Shown: piece after piece, positions 53,286-62,625 of the stretch
Numbering within the stretch: position 1 is the first letter of the stretch
How the letters are laid out: the number at the start of each line of letters is the position of its first letter
Source of the DNA: Dyadobacter frigoris
GTDB lineage: Bacteria > Bacteroidota > Bacteroidia > Cytophagales > Spirosomataceae
Assembly: GCF_005280585.1 (NCBI RefSeq)
Contig: NZ_SZVO01000011.1
Span: 62,391 to 126,390 of the forward strand
DNA length: 64,000 nucleotides
Direction: 5' to 3'
Notes under the pieces: model-generated
Databases searched by the model: none
The model's input: the letters and a program-made list of their open reading frames with translations, nothing else
Told to the model about the DNA's origin: nothing
Made by a program: the position numbers and the translations under genes

Positions 53286-54191
53286 ATGAATCTTAAAACA
53301 ATCGGTTATGTGCTAGGCATAACTATTCTCGCCACAGCCTGCGACAAGTATAAGACAAAAGTTACTGAAAGTGGCCTGAAGTATCAGATTTTCGAGCACG
53401 ACGAGGCTGCCCGGAAAGCAAAACTTGGAGATATTATGTCATTTCACCTGGTTCTTAAAAACGGTGCTGACTCGACGCTTCGTGATACTTACAAAGATAA
53501 AACTCCGGTAAAACTGGTTCTTCAGGCTCCTCCTTTCAAAGGAAGTTTTGAAGAAGGTTTGGCTATGCTTGCGGCTGGTGACAGCGCGAAATTCTTCATC
53601 AATGCGGATACTCTTTTCGCAAAAATGATGCAGCCATTACCTCCAATGATCAAAAAAGGATCAGAAATTACATTTACTGTTAAAGTTTTGAGCGTTCTTA
53701 CATCTGAAGAATTCCAAAAATCACAATCGGAAGCGGGTGTAAAACAAAAAGCGATTGACGAAAAAGTTATCCAGGAATATCTTACTAAAAATAACCTGAC
53801 CGCAAAAGCACAGCATACGGCTTCCGGCCTTTACTATGTTGACGATGTAGTTGGAACCGGCATCGCTCCTACGCAGGGTGACAATGTGAAAGTTCACTAT
53901 ACTGGTAAACTTTTGGATGGAAAAGTATTTGACAGTTCTAAAAACGCGGGAAAACCTATTGACTTCCAGGTTGGTGTTGGTATGGTTATTCCAGGTTGGG
54001 AAGAAGGAATTATGCTGATGAAAAAAGGAGGAAAACGTACTTTGATCATTCCTTCGGGATTGGCTTACGGTGTTGACGGATCGCCAGGTGCAATTCCGGG
54101 AAACTCTGTTTTGTTGTTTGATGTTGAGTTGATCGACTTCACAAAAGGCGCTAAACCAGCAACACCTCCAATGCCTGCTCCTACGAAATAA
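53286..54191 (+). CDS. FKBP-type peptidyl-prolyl isomerase, lipoprotein, two domains
   Basis: 301 residues. Lipoprotein signal (ILATAC), so envelope-anchored. The first FKBP-like domain (about 45-145) is diverged. The second (about 180-290) is canonical: VKVHYTGKLLDGKVFDSS, GMVIPGWEEGIMLMKKGG, PSGLAYGVDG and NSVLLFDVELID. It folds exported proteins. A Pro-rich tail (ATPPMPAPTK) ends the protein. A hairpin follows. Confidence 0.9.
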   Translation: MNLKTIGYVLGITILATACDKYKTKVTESGLKYQIFEHDEAARKAKLGDIMSFHLVLKNGADSTLRDTYKDKTPVKLVLQAPPFKGSFEEGLAMLAAGDSAKFFINADTLFAKMMQPLPPMIKKGSEITFTVKVLSVLTSEEFQKSQSEAGVKQKAIDEKVIQEYLTKNNLTAKAQHTASGLYYVDDVVGTGIAPTQGDNVKVHYTGKLLDGKVFDSSKNAGKPIDFQVGVGMVIPGWEEGIMLMKKGGKRTLIIPSGLAYGVDGSPGAIPGNSVLLFDVELIDFTKGAKPATPPMPAPTK

Positions 54192-54216
54192 TTCTGGTCA
54201 GGTTATAAAATAATAG

Positions 54217-54247
54217 ACGGCTGCTTCTTCTGAAGTGGCCGTTTTTT
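54217..54247 (+). terminator. Rho-independent terminator after FKBP gene
   Basis: ACGGC-T-GCTTC pairs with GAAGT-G-GCCGT through two G-T wobbles, followed by a T6 tract on the plus strand. Confidence 0.8.
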
Positions 54248-54288
54248 GTTAAACTGCATTTTCAAATCATTCTTATTCGATTTTACTG

Positions 54289-54876
54289 ATGAAACTTTGT
54301 TTTGCTACCAATAACACGCATAAATTAGAGGAAGTACAGGCGTTGCTCGGCGACTCTTTTACCCTGACTACATTAAAAGAAATTGGCTGCGAAGAAGAAA
54401 TCCCTGAGACACATGATACCATTCCTGAAAACTCACATGAAAAGGCTGAATTTGTCTGGACCCATTATGGTGTCAACTGTTTTGCTGATGATTCCGGACT
54501 TGAAATTGATGCGCTGAATGGTGAGCCCGGCGTGCATTCCGCTTATTATGCCGGTCCGCAAAGAAGTGCTGATGACAATATGGATCTTGTGTTAGAGAAA
54601 ATGGTCGGCAAGGATAATTTCAATGCACGGTTTGTAGCTGTGATTACTTTGGTTCTTGATGGCAAATATTATCAGTTTGACGGAGAAATAAAAGGTAAGA
54701 TTATTATGGAAAAGCGTGGAACCTATGGATTTGGCTACAATCCTATCTTCGTTCCGGAAGGCCACGACAGAACTTTTGCAGAAATGAGCATGGATGAGAA
54801 AGGAGAATTAAGCCACAGAGCGCGGGCTTTTGCCAAACTTGAACAATTTCTGAAAAATTACAGCAGCGAAGTCTGA
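54289..54876 (+). CDS. rdgB: Non-canonical purine NTP pyrophosphatase (RdgB/HAM1)
   Basis: 195 residues. FATNNTHKLEEV at the start, catalytic FADDSGLEIDALNGEPGV, GFGYNPIFVP, and SHRARAF at the end. It hydrolyses ITP/dITP/XTP to keep them out of nucleic acids. No operon partner is evident; a hairpin precedes it and ppk2 follows after 82 bp. Confidence 0.95.
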   Translation: MKLCFATNNTHKLEEVQALLGDSFTLTTLKEIGCEEEIPETHDTIPENSHEKAEFVWTHYGVNCFADDSGLEIDALNGEPGVHSAYYAGPQRSADDNMDLVLEKMVGKDNFNARFVAVITLVLDGKYYQFDGEIKGKIIMEKRGTYGFGYNPIFVPEGHDRTFAEMSMDEKGELSHRARAFAKLEQFLKNYSSEV

Positions 54877-54958
54877 TCGTGTTTCAGCATGTTTCAAATA
54901 AATATTACTGAAAAATAATACAACTGCATGTTCATCCAATCAACTAAACTCCATTAAT

Positions 54959-55849
54959 ATGTCTCATTTCAAGTCAAGCGAATTTCGTGTAGACGGTACT
55001 GAAAAATTTGATATCAGCAAAGCGGCTTCAAGCTTTAAGGATATTTATGACAACAAAGAAGAATATGCTTCCATGCTGGCAGATTTTGTCCAGGAAATGG
55101 ATGAACTGCAAAGCAAAATGTACGCACATAACCGATATGGGCTGCTTATTATTTTTCAGGCTATGGATGCCGCCGGTAAGGATGGAACGATAAAGCACGT
55201 TATGTCCGGCGTAAATCCCGTGGGCGTCAAAATACATTCGTTCAAAAGGCCGTCCGATACTGAACTCGGCCACGATTTTCTTTGGCGAACCAATAATGTG
55301 TTGCCTCAGCGCGGCACCATTACTATTTTCAACCGCAGTTATTACGAAGAAGTGCTGGTTGTAAAAGTGGATCCGGATATATTGAAAAATTCGCAAAGGC
55401 TGCCGACAGAACTTACCCAGGATATGGATAAACTATGGGACCAACGTTATTCGGATATTAAAAACCTTGAAAAATATCTATACCGTAATGGAATTCGCGT
55501 GATCAAATTTTTTCTGAATGTTTCAAAAAAAGAACAGGCCGACCGCCTGATCGAACGTATTGAAGATCCTAACAAAAACTGGAAATTTGAAGAGCAGGAT
55601 GTAAAAGTTCGCGACAATTGGAATGAATATATGCAAGCATATCAGGACGCGATTAATGAGACGGCAACTAAAAAATCCCCCTGGTTTGTTGTTCCTGCGG
55701 ATGATAAGAAGAATACGCGGTTAATTGTCGGCAGTATTATTATTGAAGAATTAAAGAAAATGGATATGAGTTATCCGGAAGTTAGTCCGCAAAGGGCAGA
55801 AGAACTTCAACGCTTTATCCAGATCATAAGAAATCAGAATGCGGTTTAG
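54959..55849 (+). CDS. Polyphosphate kinase 2 family protein
   Basis: 296 residues, single PPK2 domain. Walker A IFQAMDAAGKDGT; Walker B/lid region TIFNRSYYEEVLVVKV; later FFLNVSKKEQADRL and APWFVVPADDKK-like (SPWFVVPADDKK) segment. Transfers phosphate between polyphosphate and nucleotides. Single-domain form as in class I/III enzymes; whether it favours ADP, GDP or AMP is not readable here. Ends in a terminator. Confidence 0.92.
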   Translation: MSHFKSSEFRVDGTEKFDISKAASSFKDIYDNKEEYASMLADFVQEMDELQSKMYAHNRYGLLIIFQAMDAAGKDGTIKHVMSGVNPVGVKIHSFKRPSDTELGHDFLWRTNNVLPQRGTITIFNRSYYEEVLVVKVDPDILKNSQRLPTELTQDMDKLWDQRYSDIKNLEKYLYRNGIRVIKFFLNVSKKEQADRLIERIEDPNKNWKFEEQDVKVRDNWNEYMQAYQDAINETATKKSPWFVVPADDKKNTRLIVGSIIIEELKKMDMSYPEVSPQRAEELQRFIQIIRNQNAV

Positions 55850-55872
55850 TAATATCAGCTTTCTTATATAAC

Positions 55873-55908
55873 AAAAACAGAGCCGGACATTTGCCCGGCT
55901 CTGTTTTT
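55873..55908. terminator. Bidirectional terminator hairpin
   Basis: A perfect 14-bp inverted repeat (AAAAACAGAGCCGG arm at 55873-55886 and its complement at 55895-55908), between convergent ppk2 and the coiled-coil gene. Confidence 0.92.
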
Positions 55909-55933
55909 TATTCGCAAAACACTGTCAGAGTTA

Positions 55934-56884
55934 TTACTTGATCGTGAAGTTTGTTCCACCGATTTTATAACCTTCTGAATAAAGTTCAACACTGTATTTT
56001 CCAGGACGAAGCTGCGAATTATCATAAAGCATTTCTACTTTTTGATTGTTATTCTGGTAAGCCACTGATTCACGTGATGTGAATTTTGAAGGCGCTCCAT
56101 CAACTTCAAACTCTCCTGAACCTGTTGCATCATTGGCAACAACAGCTCCTTGCGGATCAAGAACTCTTAGATAAATATCTTTCGATTCCTGTGCTGTAAG
56201 AGCATTTTCCGGAAGGTTGAAAACCAATTTAAGTTTATCAACACGTTTTGCTTTGTACTCCTCTTTATCTTTTGTTTTTCCTCTTGAATTTACGGTCAGA
56301 ACTTTAAGATTCTGAGCTTTAAGAGCAGCTGCCTGACTAACTTTTGCAGATAGCTCTTTATTAGCAGCTGTAAAAGTTACAACTGAGTCCGTCAATTCCG
56401 TTTGGCGCTGTACAAGCCTTTCTCTCTCGTTTGTCAAGCTTCCTACGTGTGTACTCAAAGAATCATTCGAAGCTACAAGATGCTCATTTTCAAGCCTAAG
56501 CTGTGCAATAACTTCATCTTTTTCAACCAGGAATTTTTCGTACTCTTTAATTTTAACAAGATATTTTCCTGTTTCAATTTTATTGCTTCTTCTGAACGCC
56601 GCTTTATCCGCTTCCAGCTGAGTTTTCATTTTTGTAAGTTCTGAAACATCTCCGCCTAGTTTTTCTATTTCGGCAATTTTCGTATCCAGAACTGTTGAAA
56701 TAGAATCAAGTTTTGTTTTGGTAAGCGCCAATTCTCTGGCCTTTTCTACTACCACTGATTCTTGCTGAGTCAATTCACTTTTCTGAGTTGTGAAAAGATA
56801 GCCAAACATGGCTGTTGCTAGACCTAGGACAACTACCATTGCCCACGCTATTGTTTGCTTGTTTTTTTGTTCTGGCTGCTGCAT
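55934..56884 (-). CDS. Membrane-anchored coiled-coil protein
   Basis: 316 residues. One N-terminal membrane helix (about 12-30), then a long coiled coil (35-185) with regular Leu heptads, then a beta-rich C-terminal domain (200-316) ending GGTNFTIK. No named family recognised, though similar proteins occur widely in Bacteroidota. It probably projects into the periplasm. Lone gene; the terminator after ppk2 serves both. Upstream of it is about 300 bp (56885-57183) in which I see no gene. Confidence 0.7.
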   Translation of the reverse strand: MQQPEQKNKQTIAWAMVVVLGLATAMFGYLFTTQKSELTQQESVVVEKARELALTKTKLDSISTVLDTKIAEIEKLGGDVSELTKMKTQLEADKAAFRRSNKIETGKYLVKIKEYEKFLVEKDEVIAQLRLENEHLVASNDSLSTHVGSLTNERERLVQRQTELTDSVVTFTAANKELSAKVSQAAALKAQNLKVLTVNSRGKTKDKEEYKAKRVDKLKLVFNLPENALTAQESKDIYLRVLDPQGAVVANDATGSGEFEVDGAPSKFTSRESVAYQNNNQKVEMLYDNSQLRPGKYSVELYSEGYKIGGTNFTIK

Positions 56885-57183
56885 TGATGCTAATTTAGAT
56901 TATGTAATGTTTGATTTATTTAGATTTCAGTTAAACTCTGAAACATCTTTAACCAATATCATTCCCCAACCTTTCAGACCATCAAAATTTTATTGTCCCG
57001 GTAGTAATAAATTTTCAGTCAAAACAAAAAACCTTCATTACGCAGTGATTACGCATTTTTTTATACATAAAGCAAATAATAAAAATTGTCCTGATACAAA
57101 AATCTATTAAACTCAGCCAAAAAATTCCTGAGTATACCACACACAAAATAGGGCAAAATAGGACAAAATGCTTCAAATGAAGC

Positions 57184-57795
57184 TTAACGCTGCACCCGCA
57201 CAATTACATCAAATGATTTTTTGTCCATGGTAGCTAATTTCTGATATCCTTTAATTGTGTAAGAATTCAAATGCCACTGACTATCCTGAACTGATCCATG
57301 CATTTCAATATTTTTTTCGGACTGATATAATTTATTTTCAGACCGCAATAAGGCTTTGATCATCAATGGCGTTCCGGAAGTTTTATCCATTTCAATTTTT
57401 AAATACCGAACGGGTAAACTTTCGCCGGGTTTCAATGTATATAGTACCGTCAGTGAATCAGGTTTACTGATAGAATAACTTTTGCTGTAAGCAGGTTTAT
57501 TAATATCGGCCTGTATAAATAATTCCAGTTCCTTTTTCCAATCTACGTCACCCGAAGTACGCGTCTCATTTTTTCCAGATACGCTCATTGTTTTGATCAC
57601 TTCCGGCTTCTCATTGTTAAGGATAGGAACCTGAGATTCAATAAATTCCTTTAAATCGTAATAAGTCATCACTTTACTCTGCCTTTCCTGCGCCGAATCA
57701 CAGCTTGTCACTAACAGACAAATGCCCGCAAACAAACATATTATCGGAGTAAAAATGAGAAATCGAAAAGAAGAGATTGTTACTTTATTATTCAT
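57184..57795 (-). CDS. Lipoprotein of unknown function
   Basis: 203 residues with a lipobox (LLVTSC) after a hydrophobic leader, then a beta-rich mature region with no domain I recognise. KNETRTSGDVDW and SLPVRYLKIEMDK look like exposed loops. Lone gene followed, at about 50 nt on the other side, by gpmI's terminator region. Probably envelope-located. Confidence 0.65.
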   Translation of the reverse strand: MNNKVTISSFRFLIFTPIICLFAGICLLVTSCDSAQERQSKVMTYYDLKEFIESQVPILNNEKPEVIKTMSVSGKNETRTSGDVDWKKELELFIQADINKPAYSKSYSISKPDSLTVLYTLKPGESLPVRYLKIEMDKTSGTPLMIKALLRSENKLYQSEKNIEMHGSVQDSQWHLNSYTIKGYQKLATMDKKSFDVIVRVQR

Positions 57796-57847
57796 ATTTT
57801 CTGTGAAGAAGCAAAATCGAAAATCTAACAGTTATGGCACAAAAAAA

Positions 57848-57874
57848 ATCAGAGAGCCTGATCCAGACTCTCTG
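57848..57874. terminator. Terminator after gpmI
   Basis: Inverted repeat TCAGAGAG / CTCTCTGA (57848-57855 and 57867-57874), with a long T run on the minus strand just beyond, 32-58 nt past the gpmI stop. Confidence 0.8.
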
Positions 57875-57905
57875 ACAAAAATAACACCTTTTATTCAGGT
57901 ATAGT

Positions 57906-59438
57906 TTAAAGAATACTGTTACCAGTCATTTCTTCCGGTTTTGCAATACCCATCAAATCAAGGATAGTCGGCGCCATATCGGCAAGTTTACCATCTTTGA
58001 TTGGTTTTTGATAATCGTTATCAACCAAAATACAAGGAACCAGATTAAGCGAATGTGCCGTATTTGGTGATCCATCATCATTGGCCATATAATCCGAATT
58101 ACCGTGATCGGCAATAATGATCGATGTATAGCCATGTTCTAAACCAGTCGTTACAACCGCCTGAACACATTGATCAACCGTTTCGCAAGCTTTAACTGCC
58201 GCTTCAAAAACACCGGTGTGACCAACCATATCTGCATTGGCAAAATTCAGACAAACGAAATCTACCTCTTCTTTTATCAATTCAGGAACTATAAGATCAC
58301 GTAATCCAAACGCAGACATTTCCGGCTGTAAATCGTAAGTCGCAACTTTTGGAGAAGGGCTCAACAAACGGCTTTCACTTTCAAACGGTTTTTCACGGCC
58401 ACCTGAAAAGAAGAAAGTGACGTGTGGATATTTTTCTGTTTCAGCAATACGGATTTGTTTTTTACCCGCAGCTTCCAAAACTTCCCCCAACGTATTGTTC
58501 AGATTGTCTTTATCAAAAATGACAGAAACACCTTTGAATGTATCGTCATAATTTGTCATCGTAATATAACGGAGGTTCAGCTTATGCATGTTCTGCTCGT
58601 GGAAATCCTGCTGTGTAAGCGCTTCTGTAATTTCACGGCCACGGTCCGTACGGAAATTGAAACAAACAACCACATCATTTTCTTCAATAACAGCTATTGG
58701 AGAACCGTCTTCTTTCACCGCAATAATTGGAAGAATAAATTCATCAGACACGCCTGCTTCGTAAGACTCTTCGATAGCCGCCAAAATTCCATCCGCCCTA
58801 ACATGTTTACCTTCGCCCAGAACCATGGCGTCATAAGCAAGTTTCACACGCTCCCAACGTTTATCGCGGTCCATTGCATAATAACGTCCGGTAACGCTGG
58901 CGATCTGGCCGGTCGTGGCAGCCATTGTTTCCTGCAATTCGGTAAGAAATCCTAAACCACTTTTTGGATCCGTATCACGGCCATCTGTGAAAGCGTGTAC
59001 AAAAACATTGGACAAACCTTTATCAGCAGCGATTTTACAAAGACCTTTTACATGGTCGATATGCGAATGTACACCACCATCCGAAACCAATCCGATGAAA
59101 TGTACTTTCTTATTATTTTCTTTTGCGAAAGTCAACGCATCGGCTAATACCGGCTCGTTGGCTAATGTTCCAGACGAAACGGCAAGATTTATCTTTACAA
59201 GATCCTGATAAACAACACGGCCTGCACCAAGGTTGGTATGCCCAACTTCGGAATTACCCATTTGTCCATCCGGCAAACCAACGGCAAGTCCGCTTGCTTC
59301 CAGTTTGCTATGAGGATATTTCTGCAAAATACTGTCATAAAAAGGTGTATTCGCCGCCAAAACAGCAGAACGGTTTTCCTCTCCGGCTTTGGCAATTCCC
59401 CAGCCGTCCATGATGATAAGAATTACTTTTTTTCCCAA
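57906..59438 (-). CDS. gpmI: 2,3-bisphosphoglycerate-independent phosphoglycerate mutase
   Basis: 510 residues, the usual length. MDGWGIAK at the start; catalytic Ser in GQMGNSEVGHTN; manganese ligands in VSDGGVHSHIDH and ADHGNSDYM near the end. Interconverts 3- and 2-phosphoglycerate; eno, the next glycolytic step, is 1 kb upstream on the same strand. Lone transcription unit with its own terminator. Confidence 0.96.
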   Translation of the reverse strand: MGKKVILIIMDGWGIAKAGEENRSAVLAANTPFYDSILQKYPHSKLEASGLAVGLPDGQMGNSEVGHTNLGAGRVVYQDLVKINLAVSSGTLANEPVLADALTFAKENNKKVHFIGLVSDGGVHSHIDHVKGLCKIAADKGLSNVFVHAFTDGRDTDPKSGLGFLTELQETMAATTGQIASVTGRYYAMDRDKRWERVKLAYDAMVLGEGKHVRADGILAAIEESYEAGVSDEFILPIIAVKEDGSPIAVIEENDVVVCFNFRTDRGREITEALTQQDFHEQNMHKLNLRYITMTNYDDTFKGVSVIFDKDNLNNTLGEVLEAAGKKQIRIAETEKYPHVTFFFSGGREKPFESESRLLSPSPKVATYDLQPEMSAFGLRDLIVPELIKEEVDFVCLNFANADMVGHTGVFEAAVKACETVDQCVQAVVTTGLEHGYTSIIIADHGNSDYMANDDGSPNTAHSLNLVPCILVDNDYQKPIKDGKLADMAPTILDLMGIAKPEEMTGNSIL

Positions 59439-59498
59439 TTTCGTACTTGTTTAAAATTCCTGCTTCTATAATAATTATCCGACATCAGATTACCAGAC

Positions 59499-60017
59499 TT
59501 AATTTTCCTGATATTTTTTCTCCTTTGTCAATCCGTGTTTTTCAATCAAAAAATCTAAAAAAGAATTCCCGCTTCGTTCCACAATTTCGTATACATTGTC
59601 AAAAGCTGAAAGCTCTTCGTAATAAGGATCCGGAACGATAAGGGCCTCTCCTCTTTCAGGATCAAACATTCTGTATAAATATAACTGATCTTCGGGTAAA
59701 TAAAATCCATGTGCACGGAAGCTTTCCTTTCGAATATTTTCGAAATTAGATTCATCCATTGCTACGATATAATTGAAATTTATGAAATCCTCGAAAGATA
59801 GTTGTCTTGCCTGGTGTGTCAGTGTAATGTCATGAGATAATGCAACTTTTCTCATGCGCTTATCGGGTAAGCTGCCTATATGGTAAGCCCCAGTGCCGGC
59901 GGAATCACAGTGAATGATATGATCTAATCCCTTTTTTTTAACAAGTGCTTTAAAAACGCCTTCTGCAATGGGAGACCGGCAAATATTCCCTAAACAAATA
60001 AAAAGTACGTTAATCAA
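59499..60017 (-). CDS. Low-molecular-weight protein tyrosine phosphatase
   Basis: 172 residues. Active-site CLGNICRS loop (Cys8 region, CX5R) at the start; general-acid Asp in VPDPYYEE. The family removes phosphate from tyrosines and in many bacteria controls capsule kinases; no tyrosine kinase gene is near. Downstream of ftsB with a 44-nt gap on the same strand. Confidence 0.92.
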   Translation of the reverse strand: MINVLFICLGNICRSPIAEGVFKALVKKKGLDHIIHCDSAGTGAYHIGSLPDKRMRKVALSHDITLTHQARQLSFEDFINFNYIVAMDESNFENIRKESFRAHGFYLPEDQLYLYRMFDPERGEALIVPDPYYEELSAFDNVYEIVERSGNSFLDFLIEKHGLTKEKKYQEN

Positions 60018-60061
60018 GGTGCAGGAGTAATATTGGTTAATTTTTGAAGAATGACTAGAAC

Positions 60062-60391
60062 TTATTCTTCTTTTTTACTTTCAATAGGTTGGTTATTTTC
60101 GTCTACGATTACGTAAACATCTTCATGGGGTTTGCGCATAAGATACTTTTCTCTCGCCCACTTTTCAAGCATTTTCGGCGTTCCAAATACTTCGTTACGT
60201 TCTTTTTTTACCTGTTTGATCTTATCTTCCAGAATAACTTTCTCTTTTTCCAGCTCTTTCATTTTGACACGGTTCGACAAAACTACTTTGAGATTATTGT
60301 TGTCTAAAAACAAAATCCAGACAAGCCATACCACAAAGGTTGCAGTATAGAATTTACGCATGTGCGGTAAAAGACTTTTGAAATCCATCAT
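60062..60391 (-). CDS. FtsB/DivIC-family septum formation protein
   Basis: 109 residues. One membrane helix (about 14-30), then a coiled coil (35-72) with Glu/Lys heptads, then the conserved short periplasmic block with EKWAREKYLMRKPHEDVYV. Part of the divisome FtsQLB-type complex. Lies just after eno on the same strand, a conserved Bacteroidota order; a terminator separates the two. Confidence 0.85.
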   Translation of the reverse strand: MMDFKSLLPHMRKFYTATFVVWLVWILFLDNNNLKVVLSNRVKMKELEKEKVILEDKIKQVKKERNEVFGTPKMLEKWAREKYLMRKPHEDVYVIVDENNQPIESKKEE

Positions 60392-60403
60392 GCCGGGAAA
60401 GAG

Positions 60404-60429
60404 AAAACCGGAGCCTAAGCTCCGGTTTT
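60404..60429. terminator. Terminator after eno
   Basis: A perfect 11-bp inverted repeat (AAAACCGGAGC / GCTCCGGTTTT), 12 nt past the eno stop, with a T4 end. Confidence 0.85.
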
Positions 60430-60440
60430 GCCATATTAAA

Positions 60441-61712
60441 TTAGAATTTCAATCCTGGGAAGTAAGCGCTTTCTCCCAATTCTTCTTCAATACGAAGAAG
60501 CTGGTTGTATTTCGCCATACGGTCAGAACGTGAAGCAGAACCCGTTTTGATCTGTCCTGTGTTCAATGCCACTGCAAGGTCAGCAATTGTAGAATCCTCA
60601 GTTTCACCAGAACGGTGAGACATGATTGTTTTGTAGCTGTTTCTTTTTGCAAGATTTACAGTATCAATCGTTTCAGTCAAAGTACCGATCTGGTTTACTT
60701 TAACCAAAACAGCGTTAGCGATCTGAGATTCGATTCCTTGTTGCAAACGAGTTACGTTTGTCACAAACAAATCATCTCCTACCAATTGACATTTAGAACC
60801 GATTGACTCAGTAAGTGTTTTCCAACCTGCCCAGTCATCTTCGTCCATTCCATCTTCAATCGAGATAATTGGATATTTAGCAACCCACTGAGTCCAGTAG
60901 TCAGCCATTTCAGGAGAAGTCAATTTACGACCATCTGATTTTTTGAAGTGGTAGAAACCATCTTCGTAGAATTCAGAAACGGCAGCATCCATCGCGATGA
61001 AGATATCTTCACCTGGTTTGTAACCTGCTTTTTCGATCGCCTGAATCACGATTTCAATCGCTTCTTCATTTGATTTGATGTTTGGAGCAAAACCACCTTC
61101 GTCACCAACGTTAGTAGAATATCCTTTGCTTTTCAATACAGTTTTCAAAGTGTGGAACACTTCAACACCCATACGAAGAGACTCAGAGAAAGTATCAGCT
61201 TTCGCAGGAAGGATCATAAATTCCTGGAAATCGATTGAGTTATCTGCATGGCTACCGCCATTCAAAATGTTCATCATAGGAACCGGAAGTGTGTTAGCAT
61301 TAACACCACCGATATAACGGTACAAAGGAAGACCAGCCTCCTGAGCAGCAGCTTTGGCAACTGCCAAGGAAACACCAAGGATTGCGTTAGCACCCAGCTT
61401 GCTTTTGTTTGGCGTGCCATCCAGTTCAAGCATTATTTTATCAATCAGGTTTTGTTCGAAAACAGAAGCGCCGATCAATTCAGGGAAAATGATATCATTA
61501 ACATTTTCAACAGCTTTCAAAACTCCTTTTCCAACGTAAACGCTCTTGTCGTCATCGCGAAGTTCTACTGCTTCGTGTTTACCGGTTGACGCTCCAGAAG
61601 GCACCGCAGCGCGTCCTAAATAACCATTTTCGGTACGAATATCTACTTCTACTGTAGGGTTTCCTCTTGAATCCAGAATTTGTCTTGCATGTACTGACTG
61701 AATCGTACTCAT
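60441..61712 (-). CDS. eno: Enolase
   Basis: 423 residues from the ATG at 61712 (MSTIQSVHARQILDSRGNP), where the family begins; the in-frame Met 54 nt upstream adds an unconserved leader. Catalytic SHRSGETEDS, Mg ligands in SIEDGMDEDDWAGW and LVGDDLFVTN, and substrate loop VPSGASTGKHEA. Converts 2-phosphoglycerate to PEP. Divergent from the rhodanese-thioredoxin gene. Confidence 0.97.
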   Translation of the reverse strand: MSTIQSVHARQILDSRGNPTVEVDIRTENGYLGRAAVPSGASTGKHEAVELRDDDKSVYVGKGVLKAVENVNDIIFPELIGASVFEQNLIDKIMLELDGTPNKSKLGANAILGVSLAVAKAAAQEAGLPLYRYIGGVNANTLPVPMMNILNGGSHADNSIDFQEFMILPAKADTFSESLRMGVEVFHTLKTVLKSKGYSTNVGDEGGFAPNIKSNEEAIEIVIQAIEKAGYKPGEDIFIAMDAAVSEFYEDGFYHFKKSDGRKLTSPEMADYWTQWVAKYPIISIEDGMDEDDWAGWKTLTESIGSKCQLVGDDLFVTNVTRLQQGIESQIANAVLVKVNQIGTLTETIDTVNLAKRNSYKTIMSHRSGETEDSTIADLAVALNTGQIKTGSASRSDRMAKYNQLLRIEEELGESAYFPGLKF

Positions 61713-61806
61713 TTGCAGCTTTGGGTTTGATTTGAAATTGGATATATTAACGGTACAAAATAACACAAAAAAAATGTCATACGTGAGCCACTAATCTATT
61801 TTCAGG

Positions 61807-61814
61807 TAAATTTA
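61807..61814 (+). promoter_or_regulatory. Putative -7 box for the rhodanese-thioredoxin gene
   Basis: TAAATTTA, a near match to TAnnTTTG, 27 nt before the ATG; the same spacing as other boxes in this window. Confidence 0.35.
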
Positions 61815-61841
61815 CATTATCATAGAATTAAATTTTACAAC

Positions 61842-62549
61842 ATGAAAAGTATTCTCATATCATTTCTGGGCATATTGCTAACGACCTCGGCAGTACTGGC
61901 TCAGACTCAGTTAACGACAAATGATTTTCAAAATAAGCTGAATGCAACCAAACAGGCGCAATTGCTGGATGTAAGAACACCGGAGGAATATAGCCAGGGG
62001 CATTTAGAAAAGGCAGAAAACATCGATTATCGAAATGCTGCATTTAAAGATCAGGTTGAAAAACTCGATAAAAATAAACCTGTGTTCGTGTACTGCCTTT
62101 CAGGTGGAAGAAGTGGACAGGCCGCGAAAATCTTGCATGAGAAAGGATTTACGGATGTTTATGATATGCAGGGAGGTTATTTAAAATGGACATCGTCAGG
62201 AAAATTAATCGATGCTCCAAAGGATGCTGCTGCTTCTAATAAAGGAATGAGTGCTCCTGATTTTAAGAAATTAACCCGCTCAGGAAAATTAGTGATGGTG
62301 GATTTTTACGCTCCCTGGTGCGCACCTTGTATCAAAATGCTTCCTACGGTTCACAAACTAGCAGAAGAATATAAGTCCAAAGCAACAATTGAAGCAATTC
62401 ATTACGACCAGAATAAAGCGTTGGCTAAGGAGCTTGGTATTGACGAAATACCCGCTTTCCTTTTTTACAAAAATGGAAAATTAATTCTTCGTAAGAATGG
62501 GTTAATGGAAGAAGCGGACTTCAAGAAATTAATTGAAGAAAATCTTTAA
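61842..62549 (+). CDS. Exported rhodanese-thioredoxin fusion
   Basis: 235 residues, signal peptide 1-20 (cut after LAQ). Rhodanese domain (about 25-115) with active Cys in VYCLSGGRSG; then thioredoxin domain (about 130-235) with the redox pair in APWCAPCIKM and cis-Pro in DEIPAFLFY. The fusion would place a sulfur carrier beside a disulfide reductant in the periplasm. Lone gene divergent from eno with a strong terminator. Confidence 0.92.
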   Translation: MKSILISFLGILLTTSAVLAQTQLTTNDFQNKLNATKQAQLLDVRTPEEYSQGHLEKAENIDYRNAAFKDQVEKLDKNKPVFVYCLSGGRSGQAAKILHEKGFTDVYDMQGGYLKWTSSGKLIDAPKDAAASNKGMSAPDFKKLTRSGKLVMVDFYAPWCAPCIKMLPTVHKLAEEYKSKATIEAIHYDQNKALAKELGIDEIPAFLFYKNGKLILRKNGLMEEADFKKLIEENL

Positions 62550-62561
62550 TATTAATTTCTT

Positions 62562-62610
62562 AAGCATAAAAAAAATCCACTCGAAATTCGGGTGGATTTT
62601 TTTTATGCTT
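62562..62610. terminator. Bidirectional terminator hairpin
   Basis: AAGCATAAAAAAAATCCAC pairs perfectly with GTGGATTTTTTTTATGCTT (62562-62580 and 62592-62610), between the convergent rhodanese-thioredoxin gene and carA. Confidence 0.95.
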
Positions 62611-62625
62611 TTTTATATTGATTTA

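Noticed and set aside
58422..58955. 177-codon plus-strand reading frame
   Set aside because: Lies wholly antisense to gpmI, whose motifs are intact; composition is rich in Phe, Ile, His and Asn, as expected for an antisense shadow.
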